This document shows, piece by piece, positions 23,525 to 36,131 of a DNA stretch of 64,000 nucleotides (its first letter is position 1; each line of letters opens with the position of its first letter). The translations under genes and the position numbers were made by a program. This DNA comes from Macrotis lagotis (taxonomy: Eukaryota; Chordata; Mammalia; Peramelemorphia; Peramelidae): the NCBI RefSeq assembly GCF_037893015.1, contig NC_133660.1, forward strand, positions 161,132,937-161,196,936, written 5' to 3'. The notes under the pieces are model-generated. The model worked only from the letters and a program-made list of their open reading frames with translations. It was not told the DNA's origin and made no database searches.

Positions 23525-23602
23525 CCTTTCAAAAACATTCTGAGGAGTTTTACCAGACTGCAAAACTAGTCTGTGACACCAAGAAATGATTAAGAATTCA
23601 TG
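23525..23602 (+). mobile_element. hAT-like element, 3' fragment
   Basis: ACATTCTGAGGAGTTTTACC, then a CAGACTGCAAAACTAGTCTG segment and GACACC...TTAAGAATTC. Corresponds to the right half of the GGTTCTTAAC family. Confidence 0.35.
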
Positions 23603-23759
23603 ACTTATAGAATTTATTTCATATCCTGCAACTTTGATGAAGTTGTTGTTGCAATGAATGTTGTTGATTATGTAGTGTTCTCTACAAAAATGGATATTTT
23701 TTTTGTTTCCTCTTTGCCTGTACTTATTTTCTTTGATTTATTTTTCTTCTCTTTTTGCT

Positions 23760-24172
23760 ATTGTGCCATATGAAATGATAAAAGAGATGGTTTCAGAAAA
23801 CCTGGGAAGATTTGTATTAACTGATGCAAAATGAAGTGAGCTAAAGCAGGAGAAGAGTTCATATAACATTGTAAAGCTAAATAGCTTTGAAACTCTGAAG
23901 AATTCTGATCAATTCAAAGATCAAATAACATTGCAGTGGTCTCATAACAAATCAGATTACTCGCTTCCTGACGGAAAAGTGATAAACTCAAGATAAAGAC
24001 TTAGACATACATTTTTGGGCATGTTTATGTGGGAATTTGTTTTGGCCATGCATATGTTACAAAAGTTTTTGTTTTTCTTTTTTTTTCTCCTAATGGTAAA
24101 AGGAAAAGATAGAAGGGAGAGAAAATAAATGCTTGTTAATTGGGAAAAAAAAGAAAAAAACAATAAATAGTG
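23760..24172 (+). mobile_element. L1 3' end (degraded)
   Basis: GGGAAGATTTGTATTAACTG, then GCAAAATGAAGTGAGC and the late ORF2/3'UTR pattern, ending with the GGGAGAGAAAATAAATGCTTG tail and an A-rich end. Confidence 0.6.
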
Positions 24173-24784
24173 TGTTCTGATTTACAAACAGCTTTCTTCT
24201 GTAGCAATAGCCTCCTGAGAGGAGTTTCACCCTCCTGGTGACTGCATACCTACAAGAGTTCCCCTTCTCAACTCACCCCCTTCCCCGTGGTATCTCTCTC
24301 TCTCAGTAACCCCTTCTTCACTGTGGCTTCCTGGGTTTTCCATTCCGCTTCTAACCCCAGTACTAGTTCAGAATAGGATCTTTAGTGGTAAGATTTGCAG
24401 TAGTGGAGAGGAGAGAAGAGAAGAGGGGAAGGCAGATCTTCATACCCTAAAGTGACTCTTTTCTCTCTCCTCTAGGGTTGGGCTCCTGGGCAGTAGCCCT
24501 AGCCCACAGACCTCACCATAATTCCTTGCCCAAAGTCCTGTTCTGGTCTTTAGAGTATCCTCTCTAACTCTTGTGAGAGAATGCCCAAGACACATATTAC
24601 TTGAAATGAAGATGAAATAGGCTTGAAAAGAAAAGGTAGGAAGAAATTTCAAGAGAACCCCCAAATTGTTAGCCTAGTATTCTTAGCAGTAATTATCTTT
24701 TAAATCTTCAAAAGAATTTGGATCTACTTTCTACTGAGGAAGTTAATAGGGGAGAAAACTAGAAAACTGCTTTTCACTCAAAAG
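24173..24784. other. Unassigned non-coding stretch
   Basis: Nothing recognised. A purine-rich patch lies at 24400-24432. Confidence 0.35.
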
Positions 24785-24968
24785 AGGGAACATGGTATAT
24801 TGGACAGGACACTAGACCTGAACTTGGGTTCAAATCCTCAAACACTTAGTAGCTGTCTGACCCCAGGGATATCATGCAATTTCTTTGTACTTCAGTTCCC
24901 TTCATCTGAAAAATGAGTGAATTGGACTTAAGTCTCTAAGGTCCTTCCATCTCTAAATCTATGATTGT
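24785..24968 (+). mobile_element. MIR
   Basis: GACACTAGACCTGAACTTGG, GTTCAAATCC, CTGACCCCAGG, CCTTCATCTGAAAAATGAG and the AAGGTCCTTCCATCTCTAAA block. Confidence 0.65.
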
Positions 24969-25344
24969 AAGTTAAGTTCCATGGTACATCAAGGAGAAAC
25001 AAAAATCTAGTTGGATGCAACTGATGGATAACAAGGCACAAGAAAGCCAGCAAATAAAAACCTAGGACCCTGAGAAAAGGAATCATCCTGGAGAACTGAG
25101 CCCAGTTCCTCAGAGCTCTCTCCCACCCCTCATCCTCCTTCTTGCCCTCTACAGATAAACCCTGGAGTCCCCTCCCTTCCAAAGTCCTATCCCTATGCCT
25201 ACTGCCCCTTGGTTTAATGTCAATGTGTCATGGGAGGAAGAGGAGGTATATAATTCTTATTTCTTAAGCTGGAACTTTGAATGTATTTTTCTGAATACAA
25301 CTCAGTTCTACTGTACTCATCTATTTTTATTTATTTAATTTTAT
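24969..25344. other. Unassigned non-coding stretch
   Basis: Nothing recognised. Confidence 0.35.
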
Positions 25345-25705
25345 TTTTTGTTCAGAGAGCTAGGACAACCATATTAGACTGCCAATGGATAATGCTATCT
25401 CTATCCAGAGGAAGGAAAACAAAACAAAACCCTTCAGAATCTGAGGAACACTATATTCACTTTTTAAAAAAGTTCTCTTATGTATTTCCTTCCCTTAGTC
25501 CTAATTCCTTATACAGAAAAATGATTATTCTGTAAACATATTTAACAAAAATGTGTATGTACAACATTAATCTGATTGTTCACCACTGAGGAGATGGGGA
25601 TGGGAAGGGAGGGTGAAAGGAAATTAAGTAATTTAAAAAATATACATATGCATATGGATGAATGTTGAAAAACTTTTATAACATGTATTTGAAAAAATAA
25701 AGTAT
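25345..25705 (+). mobile_element. L1 3'UTR
   Basis: GACTGCCAATGGATAATGC, then CTATCTCTATCCAGAGGAAG, a GGGATGGGAAGGGAGGG block and the TTGAAAAAATAAAGTATC tail. Confidence 0.65.
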
Positions 25706-25874
25706 CAATTAAAAATTATTTTTATTGTGAACTTAAAACATTCACATAAACCAATATACAAAGAAGAAGAAAGTAAACATATTTAATATGATACATTAGG
25801 TATATCCTAGAATTAATAAGCTTCTATGAGTTGGTCAAGGGACATGGGTAACCAACCTCCTTAGGAAAGGACTA

Positions 25875-25950
25875 TTTTTGCTTTTCTTTATATCCCCAAA
25901 ATTTAGCCCAGTGTTTGGTTCATTTAATAAATGCCTGTTCATTGATTGGA
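25875..25950 (+). mobile_element. L2 3' tail
   Basis: CTTTATATCCCCAAAATTTA followed by GCCCAGTGTTTGG and TAATAAATGCCTGTTC. Confidence 0.55.
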
Positions 25951-26886
25951 AAAGTACTATGTGTTCCTGCTTCCAAGTCACTGATTTCCAAGTGGATTTT
26001 AGAACACAATCAGTTGGTCGATTAGAATCTGCCAAGTATTTCAGAATCCTCAGGCACCATCCTACTCTAGGAAATGATGACATTTTTTTATATGGAGGAA
26101 AATCTCCAGCTCTCTTTTGGAACAGAGGCAAGATTTTTCATCCTATCTTTCTCCTCTTCCCTTTCTGACCCTTCCAGGACCAAAAAACTTGTCAGAGACT
26201 TATCTTAGTTTCAACTCTGCCCAGGCTGGGCAGTAGAGAAGCAGCCAACACCTGGATCTCTTTCATAATAGGTCAACAAAATGAAACAAAAACCAAAGGT
26301 AGCAGGGTCAGCCATGTGAAACCAACCCAGGACACCAAGCTCTCCTGCAGGTACAACAGCACTCACTGGAAAGACCAGTCTCAGGGGCGACTCCACAGTC
26401 AGACTGAAAGTCAGATGCAATAGCAACTACCTTGGTTTATGTAATAGCCCACATCAGAAGGCATTTTATAGGCAACATTAAATCATGAGCAGTAATCTAT
26501 GTATGAGCAACCATTGCCCAGTCTTGTGTTCCAGTATAGAAATGGATTAGAGAAGACACAGTTTATGCTTCCATGCTTAAAATGTTCAAGACTAGATTAG
26601 CTTTTCCAGAAATGCATAGTAGGACAAAAATTGAATAATAAAACACAAGGGACCAAAACATTAATTTCATCACAAATGATAGTTTTTTTAAACCTACAGT
26701 TTCCCAACAAGTATGTTACAAAATCCACAATGATGTGTAGAGGTAGTGAGCTGCCCCTCCTACTTTTGGCAACTCCTCAAGTAAATTGCTTTGTTTGCTA
26801 CCTCCAATCTCTAATCTTCTATCAGTACCTGCCCTATTTCCATTTCACAGAATCCTAGAATGTAGAAGAATGAAGGAATCTTAGAC
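25951..26886. other. Unassigned non-coding stretch
   Basis: No named repeat. The frame at 25878-26168 starts in the L2 tail and shows no family resemblance. Confidence 0.35.
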
Positions 26887-26999
<113 letters not shown>

Positions 27000-27258
27000 C
27001 TCTCTCCCTCTCACTTTTTCAGAAGTTTCTTCTGTCAAGTTGAGTCACTTTTTTTTCCCCTCCAGATTTCTTTCTTCATTCTGTTAATAAAATTCTACTC
27101 AGTGGCTCAAACTCCAATGATCTCCTAAATGTTCCCAGGACTCATCTCTTTACACTAGTACTATCACAAAGATTGGCTATTCTAATCACATACTTGTTTA
27201 AGCAAATGCATAATATGAGGAGCTCCAGTTCCTTGAATCTATTTAACATGTCTTAGAG

Positions 27259-27482
27259 CAGGGGTTCTTAACACGGGGTACACTGACCTTCAAAGACTTT
27301 AGAGGGTCTGTGAAATTTGTCAGAGAAAAAAATGCATCTTTATTTTTGCTAATCTTTAATTGAAATTAAGCATTTCTTTCTATTATGAATATAGGCAATG
27401 ATGCATTATTCTGAGGAGTCCACAGGATTCATTAGACCAACAAAGGGATTCATGACACACAGAAATAGGTTAAGAACACCTG
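27259..27482 (+). mobile_element. hAT-like non-autonomous element, both ends
   Basis: Best-preserved copy of the family: CAGGGGTTCTTAAC at the left, GGTTAAGAACACCTG at the right. The flanking 8-mers TCTTAGAG and TCGTTGAA agree at 5 of 8 positions, consistent with a decayed 8-bp hAT target duplication. Confidence 0.5.
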
Positions 27483-27559
27483 TCGTTGAATTCAGTTAAG
27501 TTTTTTTCAAAAACCTATGTTCTCTTGCCCTCCCCAATGCTCAAACTTTCTACTTCCAC

Positions 27560-27742
27560 CTACTGGAAAGAATAATGGATATATAGTCACAAATCTTTGC
27601 TTTGCTTCTTACTATCTATATGACCTTTGGATAAATAATGTCTTTCCTTGGGCCTCAGTTTCCTCATCCATAAAATAGGATTTTTGAATTAGATAATTTC
27701 TAAGAACTCTTCCATCTCTAAATCCTATCATTTCTATGTGTC
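27560..27742 (+). mobile_element. MIR
   Basis: TATATGACCTTTGGATAAAT, then GGGCCTCAGTTTCCTCATCC and ATAAAATAGG, ending CTTCCATCTCTAAATCC. Confidence 0.65.
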
Positions 27743-28602
27743 ACCCAGGTTGGACCTTGAATTAATTTGCCTTAGTGGCACCCCCATCCTCAAGATGAGT
27801 TTGAAGTATGGAGTTTGAGACTTCCCTTCATCACTTCTTCCCACTTTTTGCAGTGACTTTGGGAACTAGGTAGGGTGAGAATTCAACTACAAAGGAGAGG
27901 AGAAAGGTGATTAGTAAACTAGGTTAATTAGACACTTGAGTGGCCAGCTTATAACTCCCTATCATTCATGCTAGAGATATTCTCTTTTAATCAGTCAGAT
28001 TCCACACCCAGTCCTTATAAGTAGAAGAAAGAATGCTACCATTCCAGAAACTTCAAAATTCAAACTAATGCTTGAAAGGGTAAGGTACTAAGGAAAAATT
28101 ATTCTCCCTAACATTTAAAAAAAGACACCTATTTAATGTAAATAAACATTTTTAGTGCTTTGTAAGAATCAGTACTATTGCTTCCCCCATGATACCTTCT
28201 CGATCTTTCCCTCTATCACCCCCCTCCCCAATAAAATTTCCCTTTATAACACAAAAGATGTTTTAAGTGAAATAAACCAATACTTTGTCCAAAACTGACA
28301 TATTCCTCATTCTGTACCTATAATCCACCATCTCTCTCAGAAAAGGTTACCATCAGTCCTCTAAAGTCAAGAATATTTACCGTGAGATGGCCTTCAATGA
28401 CCTGTCACTTTCCCACAACTCTTCTTCCCTTCCTCCTTAGGTCTTAATTACTCTCTCAGGGCCTCATTCACGGTCAGGATCTAAAGATCAAGGTCCTGAA
28501 AGCTCTCATTTGATTGAAGTCCTGGGCAAAGGGCCAGATGAATTAAGAGTTTGTATGCATCCAGAACAGAAGGGAAAAGTCTTGCTACTAATGAAGCCCA
28601 AG

Positions 28603-28603
<1 letters not shown>
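27743..28603. other. Unassigned non-coding stretch
   Basis: Nothing recognised. Confidence 0.35.

Positions 28604-28653
<50 letters not shown>
28604..28653. repeat. (GA)n microsatellite
   Basis: Pure GA run of about 25 units. Confidence 0.96.
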
Positions 28654-28657
<4 letters not shown>

Positions 28658-28784
28658 AAGTCAGAAGCATTGCCCTTTGAAGATGGTGATGGGAGAAGAG
28701 GCAGGAGGAGGATTCTGACCCAGATAATGGTCTAGAGCAGAAATGAGGCAAGACAGAAGAATTTGGGTTTAAACTTTCTCCTGA

Positions 28785-28988
28785 AGTAGTTCCTAGGATC
28801 CTGTAAGTACGGAAAGTTTATCACATGGGGTCATTTCGAAATCTAGAATGGATCCTTTCTCAGAATGTTTTTAAATACATTTAAACGTTAAATAAGATTA
28901 TAAAAGATACAATTATAGTGAAAAAGTTATCAAATACTTAAAACAACCAAATTCACAGATACCATATTAAGAACTTCTGGCCTAGAAT
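28785..28988 (+). mobile_element. hAT-like element (degraded)
   Basis: Contains TCAGAATGTTTTTAAATACA, then ATAAGATTATAAAAGATACA and the right end TATTAAGAACTTCTGG. Confidence 0.4.
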
Positions 28989-29349
28989 GACCCAGATGGA
29001 AGGTGTACATTCAAAACTGACAACAGAATTCCAAACAGCCTGGAGAGGAAGGAGAATTTATGAAAAATTTCAAGATGTTAGAGAACATTAGAACTGGATA
29101 AGGCTCTGCAGCTAAAGCAACTGTAAGCAGCAGTCCACAGTTCCCAGGCTTTAGCTGAAGACCACAAATGAGAATATCAAAAAACAGGAAGAGACTAGGG
29201 ATATCAAATTTCATTGTAATAAATCAGATTTGAGGAGGGACTAATATTTATGGAATATTTGCAGTTTATTTTTCTTAATTTTCTGTAGTGCTTTTCCCAG
29301 CATTTCCCAGAAGGACAATATGATCAGTCTGAAATCAAAGGGGAGCCAG
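28989..29349. other. Unassigned non-coding stretch
   Basis: Nothing recognised. Confidence 0.35.
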
Positions 29350-29885
29350 AAAGTTAAGGCAGCAAAGTGGCATTGAATACAGTGGGTTTTCAGTAAAGAA
29401 GATACGAATTCAAATCTTGCCTAAGACTGACTAACTGTATGACCTCTGGGCTTGGAATTTAATCTCTATCTGCATACCTTTCTCAGCTGTAAAATGAGGA
29501 TTAAAAATAGTGTCTGCCTCTCAGGTTTTTTGAGAAGATCAAATAAAAATAATATCTGTAAAGCATTTTTGTAAGTCTTAAAGCACTATGTAAAAGCTAG
29601 TTATTATAAATATAATAATATGATTTGATATATGATAGTATATTATATAAGTATATATTATATAATATATGTATATAATATACATTATATATTACATATA
29701 TAATATTATGTTAACTACATTATATTAAATAATATTCTTTGATTATATCATGTTAACATATTATCATATCATTAACAATTATCCTCTCTGTGACTCATTT
29801 TCCTCATCCATAAAATGAGGGGAAGGGAGTGACTTGATGAAATCTAGAGTTTCTTCCAACTCTAAATCAATGGTTCTATGATTTT
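29350..29885 (+). mobile_element. MIR-type SINEs around an AT-rich block
   Basis: 29350-29610 is a long MIR (ATACGAATTCAAATCTTGCC to a GTAAAGCATTTTTGTAAG tail). 29610-29785 is a TATA-rich block. 29786-29885 is a second MIR piece (TTTTCCTCATCCATAAAATG to a CTTCCAACTCTAAATC end). Confidence 0.6.
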
Positions 29886-29991
29886 ATAAATCTAGAGAAA
29901 AGAATGGAACATTCCTCAAATCTTACCATTAATGGTGAAGAACAGCCTAGGATCCAACAGGTTCCCAAGACTGCTAGCCCTTATTTGGAGG

Positions 29992-30145
29992 CTGGTTGAG
30001 ATAATGGAAAATATTAGATTTGGAGGCAGAGGGCCTGAGATCAGTTGCTGACTCTGCTTCCTTGCTTTCTGCGTGATTTCCAAGTCACAAATTCTATGGT
30101 CCTTAGTTTCTCAAATGAGAGGCTTCGAAATGAGAAGGCTTTAAT
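29992..30145 (+). mobile_element. MIR (degraded)
   Basis: TATTAGATTTGGAGGCAGAG, GGGCCTGAGATC, TTCTGCGTGATTTCC and a CTTAGTTTCTCAAATGAG block. Confidence 0.5.
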
Positions 30146-31149
30146 ACCATGCTTCTGTGCATAAGATGTTGCTATTTCCCCCTCCCTTCAGGGAAGACCT
30201 GAACAGGATGACCCCATTTAGGGCCCAAGGGCAACAACTAGACTAAGTACTACAGCAAATGGGTCTGTGAGGTTTCACTAGGATGGGGAGGAGCAGTCGG
30301 GGCCTACAGAGCATCCAAGGTGAACAGAATGGGCTGCCCTCAAATGGTCCCTGTTAAGCTGCTGGGTTTTACTTGTTTGCTGGATTTTACTCACAAGAAT
30401 ATTAAGAAACCAAATAAAGAACAACTAGATTTAGTTAAAGGCAGCACAGAGAAAATCAAATTCACCTCTTTTATTGGTTTCATATTATTTTTCTTTTTAC
30501 AAACCGGAGAATGGAAGTGATTTACCATAAATCACAAAAGTGTGTGTGTGGGGGGAAGTAGGGAGTAGGGTAGTAAAGGTTCAGTTTAAACCCAAATTTT
30601 CTAATGCCAAATCTATCATTCTGTCCCCAAATTATACCTTGCTGTATAGGAGGGGTGACAGGTCTGGCCTCTTCTTTTCCTAGTACCCCCCATTAATTTC
30701 ATCAAACCTTCCTTCCTTTGTACGGCAGTTTGTTTTACAAGTGTATTCCTCACAGACTGAACGCTAATTTGGATTTTGGTTTGGGATGGGGTATGCTGGT
30801 AAATATCTAATAACTAGCTCTCTGGTTTAGAAATATATGCACAGGATCCACTTTTTAATCTAACATGCATTATTATTTTCTCCATCATTTTTTGACATCA
30901 AGGAAATTAACAAAGTACTAAAACGTGATTTTTAGCATGTGCAGATTTTTGATATATAAATGCTCACACTGAAAATTTAACAATTATCTTGTGAGCTGAT
31001 TCCATCACACACCCAGTTCTGACAGTAATTTATAGTGGCCTGTGTCACCTTGGGCCTCTTGGGTCTCAGTTCTCACAACTGCAAAGTGAAGGGATCTAGG
31101 ATAGTGTTTGAGTGATGGGAAGAAAAGAAAGGATTTTGTAGATTTTAAA
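30146..31149. other. Unassigned non-coding stretch
   Basis: About 1 kb with no named repeat. The frame at 30320-30520 has no family resemblance. Confidence 0.35.

Positions 31150-32586
<1,437 letters not shown>

Positions 32587-32621
<35 letters not shown>
32587..32621. repeat. (CA)n microsatellite
   Basis: Pure CA run bounded by CGTGCG and CGTG. Confidence 0.96.
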
Positions 32622-32625
<4 letters not shown>

Positions 32626-32830
32626 TCTCCAAGGAGTGAGTAAGCACAACTATTTAAAGAACCCTTCATCTAAGAACAGGGCTTCTTCAGATCAAGCAGT
32701 CAGAACAAGCAGTCACAACTCTCATGTAAGTACCTCTTACTTGGGTCTGACTTTAATCTATAGAATTGGATTAACTTAGAAACTCAGATAAAATTCTAAT
32801 AGTTACTCAATTGGATCCCTCTATTAAAAA

Positions 32831-32831
<1 letters not shown>

Positions 32832-32890
<59 letters not shown>
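32832..32890. repeat. (AG)n microsatellite
   Basis: About 29 uninterrupted AG units. Confidence 0.96.
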
Positions 32891-32895
<5 letters not shown>

Positions 32896-33159
32896 GAGAA
32901 AAGAAAGGAAAAGAAACCAAAAAGGAGATTGTTAGAGATCTGAGAATTTTAATAGGGTTGAACTGGAAACTTTTGACAAGGGAAATTTCATTTGGTTTGT
33001 CGGCAGCTGTTGAGTTCACTTTGGCATCTCTCCTGTTTTTGAAAAATGTATTATAATGAGTACTTGAATTGCCATGCCAGACACATATGCTTTTTTGTTG
33101 TTTAATATCCTATTCTCTATTCTGGTATTTTAAGCAAGATCTGTCCAAGGTAGAATGAA

Positions 33160-33380
33160 AAAAAAATGCTGGACTTTAAGTCAGAAAAGACCTAGCTTCA
33201 AATTTCATTTCTGGCATTTAATGATGGTATGGCTATGAACAAGTTATTTCAACTCTCTGAACCTCATTTCCCTCATCTGTAAATTGGTGATAATATCTGT
33301 AGTACCCACCTCACAGCTCATCGTGAAACTCCAGTGAGTTTAAAGTGTAAAGTTTGCAAATTTCAGTTAATATTATATGA
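33160..33380 (+). mobile_element. MIR
   Basis: TGCTGGACTTTAAGTCAGAA, CTTCAAATTTCATTTC, CATTTCCCTCATCTGTAAAT, TACCCACCTCACAGCTCAT. Confidence 0.65.
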
Positions 33381-34019
33381 TCTAGAACAATATCTTTTAA
33401 TGCATGTTAAATGCATCATATTTAATGCAGTTATATCTATTTTCAACATGTTGCTATCAAGTGGAAATGATCTATATGTTGATTAAGTATGATGAAGGCT
33501 TCAAGACAGGTGATTAAATTTTTCTCTGCTTTTTTGCTATTATCTGGAGAAATTTATTTCATTACAACCAGTAGTTACTTGTTTAAAGGATTCCGTGTAT
33601 TCTGGTGCCTTGAGGAACTAATACCCAACCTGGGTTTAGAGCTATGCAAACTGCTGAGAAAAAGGAAATGGAATAGAAGCCAGGGACATCCAGAATCTAT
33701 GCAACCCTCAGGTCTAAATATCTTTGTTATTAGGTTACAAAAAAGATGGAACCCAATAGTTCATTCATTTGTGCATGGTTAAGTCTTACTTTATCTTTTC
33801 AGAAGAAGGCAGAGACTCAAAAGAGAGGCCACCTTCATGGTGAACTATCACATTGAGCAAATATATATCAAAAAGATAAGCTGAGCAATAAAACATTTCA
33901 CCCAGCATTTTAAAATTTATGCCTTTTGTTTTTCATACCACATCTATTTTCAAACATTAACTCTCCCTTCTGATCTTACTCAAAAGGTTTTACTTTGTCA
34001 CAAAGATTAAGAAAACAAA
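33381..34019. other. Unassigned non-coding stretch
   Basis: The frame at 33489-33782 (97 codons) shows no recognisable domain. Nothing else seen. Confidence 0.35.
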
Positions 34020-34250
34020 AATAATAATAGTTAGCTAAATGGCATTTTAAGGTTTGCAAAGCGTTTTACAGATATGATCTCATTTTATCCTCACATCTCC
34101 AGGAAGTAAAGTTCCATTATTACCCTTATTTTAGAGATGAAGAAATAGTGACTTGCTCAGGACATAAAGCTAGGTAGGATTTGGAGTAGGATTTGAACCC
34201 AGGTTTTTTCTGACTCCTTCAGCACTCTATTCACTGCACTTTCACATGTC
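34020..34250 (-). mobile_element. MIR, antisense
   Basis: TTTGCAAAGCGTTTTACAGA, then TCTCATTTTATCCTCACATC, GGATTTGAACCCAGG and TTCAGCACTCTATTCACTGC. Confidence 0.7.
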
Positions 34251-34399
34251 TTCAAAAGTACAGCAAAATCAACTCACCTAACATTTAGATTTCTTTTTCT
34301 TTAAGGGAATACAACTGTTGTCTGAAAAGCCAATGCAGATAGAAGGGAGAATAAAATATTTTATATACCAGGGCATCTGAGTCATCAAACTAAAACCAA

Positions 34400-34433
34400 A
34401 GCAGCCCTGTTTGTGGTGGCAAAGAAATGGAAA
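34400..34433 (+). mobile_element. Short sense L1 ORF2 fragment
   Basis: GCAGCCCTGTTTGTGGTGGC followed by AAAGAAATGGAAATC, the AALFVVAK(N/K)W(K) region of ORF2 in sense orientation, abutting an antisense L1 end. Confidence 0.6.
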
Positions 34434-34436
34434 TCT

Positions 34437-35268
34437 TTTCATTTTAAAGATTTTATTTATTTTGAGTTTTACAATTTTCCCCCCCAATCTTACTTCCCTC
34501 CCCCCTCACAGAAGGCAATTTGCCAGTCTTTACATTGTTTCCATAGTATACATTGATCCAAATTGAATGTGATGAGAGAGAAATCACATCCTTAAGGAAG
34601 AAAAATAATGTATAAGAGACAGCAATATTACATAATAAGATATAAGGGGTTTTTTCCTAAATTAAAGGTAATAGTCCTTGGTTTTTCTTCAAATGCCACA
34701 ATTCTTTCTCTGGATACAGATGGTATTTTCCTTCACAGATAGCCCCAAATAGTCCCTGATTGTTGCACTGATGGAATGAACAAGTCCATCAAGGTTGAAC
34801 ATCGCCCCCATGTTGCTGTTAGGGTATACAGTGTTTTTCTGGTTCTGTTCATCTCACTCAGCATCAGTCCATGCAAATCCCTCCAGGTTTCCCTGAATTC
34901 CTATCCCTCCTGGTTTATAATAGAACAATAGTGTTCCATGACACACATATACCACAGTTTGCTAAGCCATTCCCAGATTGAAGGACATTTACTTGATTTC
35001 CAATTCTTTGCCACCACAAACAGGGCTTCTATGAATATTGTTTTAGAAGTGATGTTTTTACCCTTTTTCATCATCTCTTTAGAGTACAGACTCAGTAGTG
35101 GTATTGCTGGATCAAAGGGTATGCACATTTTTGTTGCCCTTTGGACATAGTTCCAAACTGCTCTCCAGAAAGGTTGGGAGTGTTCACAGCTCCACCAACA
35201 AGGTGTTAGTGTCCCAGATTTCCCACATCCCTTCCAACATTGGTCATTGACCTTTCTGCTCATAAAAC
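34437..35268 (-). mobile_element. Antisense L1 3' end with ORF2 C-terminus
   Basis: The minus frame 35272-34901 encodes the L1 ORF2 tail: WKGCGKSGTLTPCWWSCEH, then FDPAIPLLSLYSKEMMKKG and a segment ending WYMCVMEHYCSI. The 3'UTR runs to AGATTTTATTTATTTTGAG near 34447. This is the cleanest L1 copy in the window, and its ORF2 tail is uninterrupted for about 120 codons. It is truncated at the 5' side beside a GAT repeat. Confidence 0.85.
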
Positions 35269-35274
35269 CCAAAT

Positions 35275-35317
<43 letters not shown>

Positions 35318-35318
35318 C
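35275..35318. repeat. (GAT)n microsatellite
   Basis: Pure trinucleotide run directly at the 5'-truncated side of the antisense L1. Confidence 0.95.
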
Positions 35319-35371
35319 CTTTTTAAAAATCAAAGCATTTTTTAAAACAACCTGCTATCCACAAAACAGAT

Positions 35372-35680
35372 ATAAGACTGCTAGGTGGCACAGTGAATAG
35401 GGTGTAAGACCTGGAGTAAGGAAGACTCATCTTCTGAGTTTGAATTTGGCTTCAGATATGTAATAGCTGGGTGACCCTGGGCAAGTCACTTAACCACCTT
35501 ATTGGTTTCAGTTTCCACATCTATAAAATGAGTTGAGAAAGGAAATGGCAAACCACCCCAGTATCTTTGCAAAAAAAAAAAAAAACCTTCAAAAAACCAA
35601 CAACATAAAAACAAACCAAAATCCCAAATGGGGTCATAAAAATATCAGATATGACTGAAAAATGATTAAACAACTAAAAT
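35372..35680 (+). mobile_element. MAR1-type CORE-SINE with internal A-rich insertion
   Basis: TGCTAGGTGGCACAGTGAAT head, GACCCTGGGCAAGTCACTTA, AACCACCCCAGTATCTTTGC, then an A-rich expansion, then the normal tail CCCAAATGGGGTCAT...ATGACTGAAAAATGAT. Confidence 0.75.
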
Positions 35681-35814
35681 CTGCAAAGTACTCTAGGTGA
35701 GAGAGAAAAAAAGATGATAAAAATCCTCTGATGAGAGTTACCATTTCTAGTTGAAGAACCTAGATATACACAGAGACTTCTTTAGAACTAAAGGTCTGTA
35801 GATTCCCGAGGGTC

Positions 35815-36005
35815 CAGTTCTTAACCTTTTATTTTTCTTTTGACTCTTAGACCTCTTTGGCAATTGGGTGAAGCCTACTGGTTCTTCTTAAAATAATGCT
35901 TTAAAAATCCATAAAAACAAGATACATGGGGTTACAAAGGAAATCAATTATATTAGTTATCAAAATTCTCTTTGAAAATTCATAGACCTTACATTAAGAA
36001 CCTCT
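35815..36005 (+). mobile_element. hAT-like non-autonomous element
   Basis: CCAGTTCTTAACCTTTTATT, then AGACCTCTTTGGCAATTGGG, TGAAGCCTACTGG, and an end ATTAAGAACCTCTACCCCTG. Confidence 0.5.
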
Positions 36006-36009
36006 ACCC

Positions 36010-36131
36010 CTGAGGCAACTAGAGCAGCAGCCCTGGAGTCAGGAGGACCAGAGTTCAAATATGACCTCAGATGCTGTATGACTTTGGGCAAGTCACCTAA
36101 CCCCATTGCCTTGCAAAAAAAAGAAAAAAAA
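36010..36131 (+). mobile_element. tRNA-derived SINE, internally shortened
   Basis: GAGGCAACTAGAGCAGCAGC head fused to CCCTGGAGTCAGGAGGACC, B box GTTCAAATATG, and CATTGCCTTGCAAAAAAAA tail. Part of the A-box region is missing. Confidence 0.7.

Noticed and set aside
34901..35272. 123-codon open frame as a possible gene
   Set aside because: Clear C-terminal part of L1 ORF2 (a retrotransposon relic) without the catalytic domains.
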